Origin: Paragonimus westermani
Lineage: Eukaryota; Platyhelminthes; Trematoda; Plagiorchiida; Troglotrematidae
Length of the DNA: 64,000 nt
Assembly (NCBI GenBank): GCA_008508345.1
Contig: QNGE01001232.1
Span: 63,321-127,320 of the forward strand
Reading direction: 5' to 3'
The first letter of the stretch is position 1. The number at the start of each line of letters is the position of its first letter. A program made the position numbers and the translations under genes. The notes below the pieces were generated by a model, which made no database searches, was not told the origin of the DNA, and saw only the letters and a program-made list of their open reading frames with translations. Shown here one piece after another: positions 46,231 through 58,277 of the stretch.

Positions 46231-49200
46231 CAGGCCTAGGAACGCAATCACTGAGTCATTTAGGCAGTACACACCAAGTTCAACCTGATAGTGATACTCA
46301 GCGGAACGCCAACCCTAAGTAGACGGTTCTCCCTAGTGTTCCACTTGTGATGATATGTCAGTCGTCTACATCCTAGACCCCAGAAATGTGACGTTTTTAG
46401 GGAGGGCGGTTTGTTACTAGGCGTACAATGGACAATACACTCAACCCATACGTACACTGACTGAAGCTCGATTTCTACTTCATAAGTGTATGTACAATAC
46501 CGATATGCTGTGGAATGGACAAAACTTTAGTCTACTGCTTCCATTCAGAGTGGGTCACCCTAAAGTTTATCTGAACGCATACCTGTGATCATATTCGAAC
46601 GGTTTTCAATCTATAACACTCGAACCTACCAACTACCCATCTGTAATCATTAGTGAGTGCTTAAAACGAGGTTACGCTGCTTGCACCTAACATTACACTG
46701 TCGTTTCTTGTTGGTGAGCCTTCAATGTCACTTCGCCAGCAACACCAGATTATCATCATACTTCACTACTAGTTTCACGATAACTTAGTTGGTTCTCCAT
46801 AGTTTGTAAGGCCTAACAATGAACAGCTTGAACCACTGTAAAAGCGAGTGCTGTTTCTCTGTGAGGCGGTAGAGTTCCAGAATTTTCCGTACCTTACTCT
46901 TATGATATGCCCAATCCCGAAAAGGCCACTTAATGGTAACCGCGCGGACAGTGGTGGTGTGGAACGTATAACAGATTGTTTATAATCAGAGGGTTATTTA
47001 CAAAGAATTTAGTCTCTTAAACCCAATTGAAATTCTAGAGGGGTTGGCAGTATTCTGTCAGTTTTCAGTGAACTACGGACATCCAAGAAAGACCCTAATA
47101 CTAAGCTACAGAATTTTTGCCTACTTTGTCACTCACCAGTAGGCCTCACCTCGGTAGCCAGGAGCTAAGAGGTCATTCTCTGATACTTTAGTTTTGAACG
47201 ATCAGAATGCTATCGTTAAAGTCAGCCCATTGTGGAACCTATTGCTTAGTTTTCTGACCACAGTTAATTTCGTTTTATCAGTACGTTGTTGCATTGCAGT
47301 TAAGTTTTGTTGCTGACGTAGTGCATACACTCACTTATTGCGATTCGTATATTTGAGATCTTCCTTACAGTTGAGAACCACCAGACAAGATTTGTTCTGT
47401 GATCAATCCTGAGACTGGAAGTCTTACGCGTTTGACCTTCTGCTTTTTGTAAAACTTTGGCCTTTTTATTACCGAAAAAAGTTAAAACAGACTTTAACTA
47501 TACAACTGAAACTTGACTGATTCATTCTAACCGGTCGACGCGTTGAGGGCATTTCATCAAGCCTGGATTCAAAGCGGTTTCAGTGTGTGATAACAGCGTT
47601 CAATCAAGTCGTGAGAATGAACTCTCACGTACTAAAGCATTTAAAAAGTGTGCCTAAATCCGGAAAAAAACGGTGAGAGGTTCGCATCAGCTGATCTATC
47701 TCGTCATTGATTGCACCCTGTTTCTGCCATTTTGATGACCCGTCGGAAGCTCGGGTGGAGGTCCGAAGTTTCCCCTATAAAAAAATCGGCTTTATATGTG
47801 ACTAACTTTTGTCAAATATACAAAGACATCTAAAAATCGTTCGGGTAGTATCCTGCTTCTTTTTTCCGTTGGATCATCTAAAATGGATATCTGTTGCATT
47901 TGTAGTGGACATCTGACAAATGACTGCTACTGATGTTTGTCTAGTTCACTTCACTTTGCCTGGCGACGTCTTCTAAACAAGATCGGAAGGTTGCAAATTT
48001 TCAAAATCACTCAGCTTGTGTTTGATCGGACTTAACCAAGTATTTTCAGAACAATGAGTGAACGTTACAACGGAATATTCGTATCCTAGTTTTACAGGGA
48101 TTCACAGTCTATCAGTAGCGCGAATACCTCGTTCCATAGTGAATTTATCATATCGAACGATTCATGAAGCACCCTGTATGTTTGCTTCGTATGCAACATG
48201 ACCGTTTAAGCTGCTTCATGGAAAAGTCCTCGTTTATGAAGCCTCTTTATTTTCATACGCCATTAATTTTTGTTTGCTTTATCTCCACTAAATTTATGCT
48301 CGCTTGATAACTGCATAACCTGATAACCAAGACCCCACACATATATATTACATAGTTTAAACACCTAGTTCCCTTTGTAAGTTTGAGCATAACAGTGAGA
48401 AACGGTACATTTGTGGATGCTAGTATTCTGTGTTGTCTCTTCAGTGCCAGCTAGTAATAATCCGGACTATGCATATGACTAACGTGTTGAGAATGACTGA
48501 TCAAAAATCTTACAAGTTAAATAGGACGGAATACATGTGTGACAAACTGAAGCATCCATGAGGTTTAATGTTTACGAAGGGTTGTTTTTGTACTTATCGG
48601 TTTGGCTAAAGATGTCCAATCACAATCGTCTAGGTGAAGCGCATGGTCTTGTGCAACCCACTGCAATCTCGAATGTTAGGACGAGATTGTGTCGCCAAAC
48701 TGTGGTCAGGATGGTAGTGGAGACGAAGTCGGAAATCTGAGTTCACGTGAGTTGAGAGAGTTAGACTACCTAACAACATTCTGAACTCAGTTGGTTTAGT
48801 GTTCCTCCATCTTACAATTCAAGCACGTTCAGGGGACGTAAAAGAAAGCCGTCTTAATACAGAAATCGCTAACTGTGGTGCAGTTTGGTGGTGGTAGGTT
48901 GTGCTTCGTTAGTTGAAGTCAATGGTAGCCAACGATTTATGTGGCACTAAAAGTCCACTTAATTACGAACCTAAGACTTCTGTACATCTAAGAGTTTAGT
49001 ATAGGGATTCATTCACCCGTTTGTTATACCTCATCATTGTTCATCACCCCAGTGTTCGTGCTTGCATTTTAGGTTATTATTGTTAGGCATTGGAGAGAGA
49101 CAATATCAGGTCCCACCTTCCCATCATTACGTTCAAATACTGACAGTGCCAGATATTTATTTATTTGGTTATAACAGCCGGATCCAATGGTCTTCTTCCA

Positions 49201-49843
49201 CGACATATAAGACAATTAATACGTCGTAAGTTGGATCAGCGAGGTAGATCAAGTTCCGAATCTTAAAGGAATGATTGTTCAGGTTTGTACTTGCTCAAGT
49301 CTTAAGTAACTGACATATAACCTTTGTAATGGGTTATGATGGTGTTTGATAAAACCCATATCGGAGTGCATTGTTTGATCGGAATCAACATAACTAATTA
49401 ATTACTCAAATTCGCAGTTAATTCGGAAATAATACGATGGTTGAGGTCCATAAAAGTACCAAAGGAACCGTACAATCAGATGCGAACGGATAACGGTTTG
49501 TATAACGAACTTTTCAAAGTACAGAAATACTTTCAATAGAGCCAGGCTCGTAGACTGAGCCGATTCTGATTAGAGTTTATATGAAAATCGGTTTTTAGTA
49601 GAAAATTGTGATCCACTTTAAACGATATTCTCATTCAAAGTTACGAAATCACCTATTTTCAAATGCGGTCGAGGGCATTGTAGGTACAATGGAATGAAGC
49701 CAGAAATATTGTCTATCGAGATGGTTGGCGCAGAGATTTTCAGCGTTTTCGAATGCTGGAAAGGCGGATGTGTTAAATACTTGGAGCAAATTAATAGTAC
49801 TTTTTCGAAATCACCCCGTGAAATGATGTGAATATTAGAGATT
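46231..49843 (+). repeat. 3.6-kb tandem duplication, unit 1
   Basis: Begins caggcctaggaacgcaatca and ends gtgaatattagagatt. The same sequence restarts at 49845 after one extra base (a at 49844). I saw no mismatch in the parts compared, and the encoded short frames are identical. Content is AT-rich and non-coding apart from frames of 60-65 codons. A weak integrase-like block (Arg-Thr-Asp-Asn-Gly) lies at 49483-49497. Confidence 0.92.
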
Positions 49844-49844
49844 A

Positions 49845-52800
49845 CAGGCCTAGGAACGCAATCACTGAGTCATTTAGGCAGTACACACCAAGTTCAACCT
49901 GATAGTGATACTCAGCGGAACGCCAACCCTAAGTAGACGGTTCTCCCTAGTGTTCCACTTGTGATGATATGTCAGTCGTCTACATCCTAGACCCCAGAAA
50001 TGTGACGTTTTTAGGGAGGGCGGTTTGTTACTAGGCGTACAATGGACAATACACTCAACCCATACGTACACTGACTGAAGCTCGATTTCTACTTCATAAG
50101 TGTATGTACAATACCGATATGCTGTGGAATGGACAAAACTTTAGTCTACTGCTTCCATTCAGAGTGGGTCACCCTAAAGTTTATCTGAACGCATACCTGT
50201 GATCATATTCGAACGGTTTTCAATCTATAACACTCGAACCTACCAACTACCCATCTGTAATCATTAGTGAGTGCTTAAAACGAGGTTACGCTGCTTGCAC
50301 CTAACATTACACTGTCGTTTCTTGTTGGTGAGCCTTCAATGTCACTTCGCCAGCAACACCAGATTATCATCATACTTCACTACTAGTTTCACGATAACTT
50401 AGTTGGTTCTCCATAGTTTGTAAGGCCTAACAATGAACAGCTTGAACCACTGTAAAAGCGAGTGCTGTTTCTCTGTGAGGCGGTAGAGTTCCAGAATTTT
50501 CCGTACCTTACTCTTATGATATGCCCAATCCCGAAAAGGCCACTTAATGGTAACCGCGCGGACAGTGGTGGTGTGGAACGTATAACAGATTGTTTATAAT
50601 CAGAGGGTTATTTACAAAGAATTTAGTCTCTTAAACCCAATTGAAATTCTAGAGGGGTTGGCAGTATTCTGTCAGTTTTCAGTGAACTACGGACATCCAA
50701 GAAAGACCCTAATACTAAGCTACAGAATTTTTGCCTACTTTGTCACTCACCAGTAGGCCTCACCTCGGTAGCCAGGAGCTAAGAGGTCATTCTCTGATAC
50801 TTTAGTTTTGAACGATCAGAATGCTATCGTTAAAGTCAGCCCATTGTGGAACCTATTGCTTAGTTTTCTGACCACAGTTAATTTCGTTTTATCAGTACGT
50901 TGTTGCATTGCAGTTAAGTTTTGTTGCTGACGTAGTGCATACACTCACTTATTGCGATTCGTATATTTGAGATCTTCCTTACAGTTGAGAACCACCAGAC
51001 AAGATTTGTTCTGTGATCAATCCTGAGACTGGAAGTCTTACGCGTTTGACCTTCTGCTTTTTGTAAAACTTTGGCCTTTTTATTACCGAAAAAAGTTAAA
51101 ACAGACTTTAACTATACAACTGAAACTTGACTGATTCATTCTAACCGGTCGACGCGTTGAGGGCATTTCATCAAGCCTGGATTCAAAGCGGTTTCAGTGT
51201 GTGATAACAGCGTTCAATCAAGTCGTGAGAATGAACTCTCACGTACTAAAGCATTTAAAAAGTGTGCCTAAATCCGGAAAAAAACGGTGAGAGGTTCGCA
51301 TCAGCTGATCTATCTCGTCATTGATTGCACCCTGTTTCTGCCATTTTGATGACCCGTCGGAAGCTCGGGTGGAGGTCCGAAGTTTCCCCTATAAAAAAAT
51401 CGGCTTTATATGTGACTAACTTTTGTCAAATATACAAAGACATCTAAAAATCGTTCGGGTAGTATCCTGCTTCTTTTTTCCGTTGGATCATCTAAAATGG
51501 ATATCTGTTGCATTTGTAGTGGACATCTGACAAATGACTGCTACTGATGTTTGTCTAGTTCACTTCACTTTGCCTGGCGACGTCTTCTAAACAAGATCGG
51601 AAGGTTGCAAATTTTCAAAATCACTCAGCTTGTGTTTGATCGGACTTAACCAAGTATTTTCAGAACAATGAGTGAACGTTACAACGGAATATTCGTATCC
51701 TAGTTTTACAGGGATTCACAGTCTATCAGTAGCGCGAATACCTCGTTCCATAGTGAATTTATCATATCGAACGATTCATGAAGCACCCTGTATGTTTGCT
51801 TCGTATGCAACATGACCGTTTAAGCTGCTTCATGGAAAAGTCCTCGTTTATGAAGCCTCTTTATTTTCATACGCCATTAATTTTTGTTTGCTTTATCTCC
51901 ACTAAATTTATGCTCGCTTGATAACTGCATAACCTGATAACCAAGACCCCACACATATATATTACATAGTTTAAACACCTAGTTCCCTTTGTAAGTTTGA
52001 GCATAACAGTGAGAAACGGTACATTTGTGGATGCTAGTATTCTGTGTTGTCTCTTCAGTGCCAGCTAGTAATAATCCGGACTATGCATATGACTAACGTG
52101 TTGAGAATGACTGATCAAAAATCTTACAAGTTAAATAGGACGGAATACATGTGTGACAAACTGAAGCATCCATGAGGTTTAATGTTTACGAAGGGTTGTT
52201 TTTGTACTTATCGGTTTGGCTAAAGATGTCCAATCACAATCGTCTAGGTGAAGCGCATGGTCTTGTGCAACCCACTGCAATCTCGAATGTTAGGACGAGA
52301 TTGTGTCGCCAAACTGTGGTCAGGATGGTAGTGGAGACGAAGTCGGAAATCTGAGTTCACGTGAGTTGAGAGAGTTAGACTACCTAACAACATTCTGAAC
52401 TCAGTTGGTTTAGTGTTCCTCCATCTTACAATTCAAGCACGTTCAGGGGACGTAAAAGAAAGCCGTCTTAATACAGAAATCGCTAACTGTGGTGCAGTTT
52501 GGTGGTGGTAGGTTGTGCTTCGTTAGTTGAAGTCAATGGTAGCCAACGATTTATGTGGCACTAAAAGTCCACTTAATTACGAACCTAAGACTTCTGTACA
52601 TCTAAGAGTTTAGTATAGGGATTCATTCACCCGTTTGTTATACCTCATCATTGTTCATCACCCCAGTGTTCGTGCTTGCATTTTAGGTTATTATTGTTAG
52701 GCATTGGAGAGAGACAATATCAGGTCCCACCTTCCCATCATTACGTTCAAATACTGACAGTGCCAGATATTTATTTATTTGGTTATAACAGCCGGATCCA

Positions 52801-53457
52801 ATGGTCTTCTTCCACGACATATAAGACAATTAATACGTCGTAAGTTGGATCAGCGAGGTAGATCAAGTTCCGAATCTTAAAGGAATGATTGTTCAGGTTT
52901 GTACTTGCTCAAGTCTTAAGTAACTGACATATAACCTTTGTAATGGGTTATGATGGTGTTTGATAAAACCCATATCGGAGTGCATTGTTTGATCGGAATC
53001 AACATAACTAATTAATTACTCAAATTCGCAGTTAATTCGGAAATAATACGATGGTTGAGGTCCATAAAAGTACCAAAGGAACCGTACAATCAGATGCGAA
53101 CGGATAACGGTTTGTATAACGAACTTTTCAAAGTACAGAAATACTTTCAATAGAGCCAGGCTCGTAGACTGAGCCGATTCTGATTAGAGTTTATATGAAA
53201 ATCGGTTTTTAGTAGAAAATTGTGATCCACTTTAAACGATATTCTCATTCAAAGTTACGAAATCACCTATTTTCAAATGCGGTCGAGGGCATTGTAGGTA
53301 CAATGGAATGAAGCCAGAAATATTGTCTATCGAGATGGTTGGCGCAGAGATTTTCAGCGTTTTCGAATGCTGGAAAGGCGGATGTGTTAAATACTTGGAG
53401 CAAATTAATAGTACTTTTTCGAAATCACCCCGTGAAATGATGTGAATATTAGAGATT
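49845..53457 (+). repeat. 3.6-kb tandem duplication, unit 2
   Basis: Offset 3614 from unit 1 throughout. Homology stops at 53457, where agagatt is followed by gaaaata instead of acaggcc. A minus frame 53495-53232 crosses the end and reads Lys-Ile-Gly-Asp-Phe-Val near its C terminus. This vaguely resembles retroelement integrase tails but is not enough for a call. Confidence 0.92.
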
Positions 53458-56400
53458 GAAAATAATTGACCATCAGGTGAATGAAGTTGATTCATTTACA
53501 TGAATCCCTTAAATGGGATCTAACCCCACCTGAGTTATATCAAGTCAACTCAAGATGTTATTCTGTGCGCCACAAAGTATTAACTTTCTGTCCACGAAAT
53601 AATCACACGCTTCGCAGCAGAACTCTTAAAACTGTTAGCTACAACAGTTAAAATGAAACTGCGATTGCAAGATTTTGAATGAAATTATATGGGATTGCAG
53701 TACCGGAGACAAATTACTATGTCCAGTGGCTTTACTGAAATAGGCTTAGGTGACACTTAAACCCTGGTCAGGTAACGGATGACAGAATTATTGTACACTT
53801 ATTGTTAGGCGTGCAGGAGGACGCTACGTGACTGAGTGAAGCTTGGGATATATCTGGAAATGGAGATTGACTGTTTGCAAATCAGCAAACCGTTTCCAGC
53901 GAACCGTTTCCACGCTTTCAAATGGGTTTCAACTATGACATTGATAGAGAGTATGCCTGTAAAGTCGCTGCAAGTGGTTTGACGTTTTACGAATCTTTTC
54001 ACCAGGTGGAGACCTTTCATAGAGAGACCAGGGAGAACTGCAGGAGAACAGTCTAATCAATAGAATAATGTACAGAGGTTAATGGATCTTGAAGCAAAGA
54101 GATAAGTGGTAGAAAATGCTTTCAAACGAACCGTGCAGTAAGCAAATATCCTGATTTTCATGAATAACCCGCAAAAGATCATTTCCAGGCTTTGCTATGA
54201 ACTAACCTTATACTTACTAAAGCTGGAACTATTAACCTGGTGGCAGGGCGTGATCATTCTGGCTTTCCACAAATAGTAAATGGTGCGGATTAATGAATAG
54301 CACTGATTCTCCGGTTGACAAGGATATAGGAACCAATCAACCAATCATGAATTATCGAGTGCTTTGCTAAAATTTTAAGTCAATACAACTGAAAACTTTC
54401 GTGAACCACTGGCTTTGCTGAATTTAGTTATGCAATGTAACGTGAATATAACCTTGGTTGCGATAATGAGGGTTTAGTTCTGAGTCACTGGTTTTTTGGC
54501 TGCCTGTTTCGAAAAAAGATCAGGTCGCCTGAACTTGCTATTGGTCATCTGGTGCGGGTGACGTATTAACAGACCCTACCCTCTACAAGAGTTCCTTTTT
54601 TGACCTATCGATCCAATTTTCTCAACAGATAGAAACGGCATCCATTATGAAGTAAACTTTTAAATACCGGACGTTCACTGTACGTTATTGTGCGTTACTT
54701 ACTCACTAATCTAATTGGCTGTTTGACACATAATTGGGTAATCCAGACGCACCTACTCGATTGGTTAGGTAGTTTCGGACTTATGAGGTAACTCAAAATC
54801 TTTCAAGTTGAGCTACCACTTTTATCAAGTTCAAACATGTAGCCGTCAAACAAACCGGATTTCGTCGGACAGAAGTTGATCAAACAATGATTGCGCTAGT
54901 TTGTTGATTTCGTAACCTCCATCAAAGTTTTGCAGTGAGTTGAACAGATCTTGTCAACTGTCGACCCACTGCCTTCACTTACCAGTTTCTAACTGGGGGG
55001 GCCATAGATTCCCTCGTTAATTGCACCCATCAAAATGACACTGAACAGTTAGTTTAAACAGATTAAAAGAAAAACTTATCGACGGAAGTGTGATCCGGTG
55101 GGATCCTCGTTTCAGACCATCGTCTACGAGCATGGTCATGTTGAAATTAGGAAGCACACCGGAGGAATTCTTATTTTGATGATGGCAAAAGTTATGGGAG
55201 AAGGGTGAACGATATTCTGTGCATGGTAATCAACTGATTCGTCTTCAGTACTGGTTATAGAAAGCTGTATGCAAGACTCAAAACTGAACTGACCACTTGA
55301 TTGGACTTTTTGGGTGTATTAAACCACCGCCGCTATGTTGAATCAGCTGAAAGCTCGGTGGTTAAGACCACGCAACTAATAGAGATATCTTGAAGAGCAC
55401 TAGCTTTCCTCTCGTTTGATCTGTTCAACCCGAAAACTTTAAAGCAGATCGTTTAGATGAAGCAACTGACAAAGAAAATGTCTCCTAACGAGTTCTATAT
55501 GAGCTTCAGACAGTATAACTGCGGGCCCTATCTAAAGGTGATCAGTATAACGTTACTGTTCGGAAAACTTTGATCAAAATGGACTGAAAAGGCAGGTACG
55601 CTCAATAACGATCAAAAAAGAGATAAGCAAGAGGTGGATATAAGAGACGGTTACGAAGTAAGAATCTGGTGTGGCTTTTATCGATAACACTTGCTGTAAG
55701 ATGTACCTCTTTAGCGTTCAGCCGCACAACCAAAGCGAATGCTGTAGATGAGTCTGTAAAGTACATCAGTTCAACACAGACGAATGCCGTTGCTTTTGCC
55801 AGGTAGACAGCCTCGGGTGGAGGGGTTAATGGTTGACTGATGGTCTGTTACGCACAACAGAGTTGACACAAATAGATGCACTTGTGTGATCGTGAAGTTT
55901 ATAAATCGTTATAAAATGTTCTTCTTTCGGTAACTCTTGATAGATGGTGCCACACATAGAGGGCCTTTAGCGGATTTTTAGTTTTTGTAGCATTATTAAA
56001 AAGCAACTTGGTTTACAAGTGGTTTACACGAATTTAGTGCAGACGAACGGAGTTGTCCTCACGAGTTACTTTTTCAGTAATACGAGACTAGACGCGCAGT
56101 AGAAGTTTAATATTGCAAGCTGAGGACCGATTTAACCAGAAACAAATTTACTTTCAAAGTAATCCCTAGATAAGAAACACTTCTCGGAGTGATCAAAAAA
56201 TGATACTTTAGTGAGAGTGCTTCTTCTTGGGGTGGGGTAGGGAGCACTATCATTCCAGGGAATTTGGGCTATGTGAGTGCAAAACACAATGAGTAGAATG
56301 ACTTTGCCTTGTCTGAATCATCACAGCAAATATGCACTTATAAGAGATACCGTGACAGATGAAAACTGTCCTTGATATATTTGAAGAAATTAACCTCCTT

Positions 56401-58277
56401 AACATTGAGCACGCTACTAAATGAAATTAATGTGACGCCTCAAAAAGGAATCATATAGCTATCGATCGGAGGCTGAGGTAAACAACGATAATGTCGTGGA
56501 GTCAGATAGGCTAAAGGATAGAACCTTAAAGAATGTTAAATCATTCAGTACTTGATGTTGCGCACGTTGACCGGGAAAATATTAGGTATATAGGTAGAGA
56601 TAAGGATCAGATAACAACATTTTGAACCCGGGACGTGTAAACAAGCGTAAAATAATTATGAACACTATTCTCTCCGGGTTCAGAACCAAGTTAGTACAGA
56701 AACTGTCTGGTGAATTTGGTTTGGGAACGTCGAAAACTGATAACAGGTTTAAGTAGTTCCAAAATAATTCGTAACTTATAGTCTGATTATTTCTATGTTC
56801 TCGTGGAAGGGCCTGTGGTTCATGCTGTAGTTCTCGCGCGGTTCAAAATGTACTTAATTCAGTAAATCAGGGTGTTCATATTCGAAATATGTGATATCTT
56901 GTTCTCACATTTGAAATGGATCATGCTTAACGAGCATCGCTTACAACTTCCAGTGTATATTTGGTGGATGATAGTTTGGAATGGATCAGGGAGTGAGATA
57001 TCTGGTGAATGAAACCAAGGCTTAGGTTCCCTAAACGTTTTTATATATCGCATTCTTGCTCTCTAGAGTGAAGACCCATTGCAAACAGATTTGCTCATTT
57101 TTCGCTTTGCCCTGAGGTCAATGAACAAACGCGCTAGGCTTGGTCCAGTTAGACTGCCCCACAGTTTCTTTTTGGAGAGACCTTTTTCAAGCCCCGAAAC
57201 CACATCCTATGCTTTTCTATTCGGTTTATTTCCTCAATGCAAACAGTTGCACTCTGAAAAACTTATTCTTGGAGGTTTCTTCCTAGGTGACAGTCCAATA
57301 GCAGTCTTCATAGGACTGAAAAGGAAACAATACCTCATTTGATGTTTACTTCGCAGTATGATCATTAGCAAACTCTGTTGGTCCACTCACACTCCTTATC
57401 GCGCACCATTTGAACTTTGAGAGAGTGTGAGGCCACAAATAATTTACATCTCCAGTTTCGTCTGATTGTTTCATTGCAAATACGGACGCTGACACGCGAT
57501 CTCCATAAATCTTACAATTTTTGGATTATCACTAGCAGTCACTACTGCCGATACAAAACATTCAACTTTTTAAACAACTGTACACTGTGAAGTGAAAATG
57601 TGTCTGTCTACTTTGGCAGAAGAAGATTGTCTTTTATTCCCCTCCATAAGTTACACAATACGCTCACTCATCGGCCTTCAGTTTCAATGTGTACCTCAGA
57701 GACTTTACCCATATATAATGTACGAACTACACTTAAGAAATACCAAAATCAATTTGAATGTTTTAGCATCATAGTTGCCACAGTAACAACAATCAGTATC
57801 TGTTCGGTAAGCTTGGGTAAGTATTCTATAATGTGTCAGATTTTCAGACTAGCAAAGTTTTTGTATGAGACGAGATGGTACTGCATAGCAAATAATGCTT
57901 TTGTGCTTGCAAAACGAGCTTACGTTAGTCATCTATGAGTACGTTTGGAGAATTCATGACCAACAACCCAGTTATATTTTATTTCATGTTAGTACATATA
58001 TTTATTTAATCATTTTATTGTATTAACGTAATGATGTATTTGAAAATGATAAGTTGTGTAGTTGTCCCAAACATGCTACCACTAGCTATGATAAACAGAT
58101 TTTTAATTTTTCAAACCAACACTGAATTCAGGCCAGAGGAAGAAACTGTATATTACTGTGTAGCATGTGTCTAATCAAAGGAAACAACGCTCGGAGACTG
58201 TAACTATCACTCTCTAATCAAATACCGACAGTGTGATAGATCTGGAATCCTCGGTGCACAAATGACTGTCTACACGT
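53458..58277. other. No gene recognised (4.8 kb)
   Basis: Short frames only. The plus frames at 57079-57342 and 57600-57938 are the longest and carry no known motif. No RNA gene or repeat boundary was seen. Confidence 0.45.

Noticed and set aside
53232..53495. Minus frame with Lys-Ile-Gly-Asp-Phe-Val as a retroelement integrase tail
   Set aside because: One short motif, no neighbouring integrase core on that strand, and it crosses the duplication boundary.
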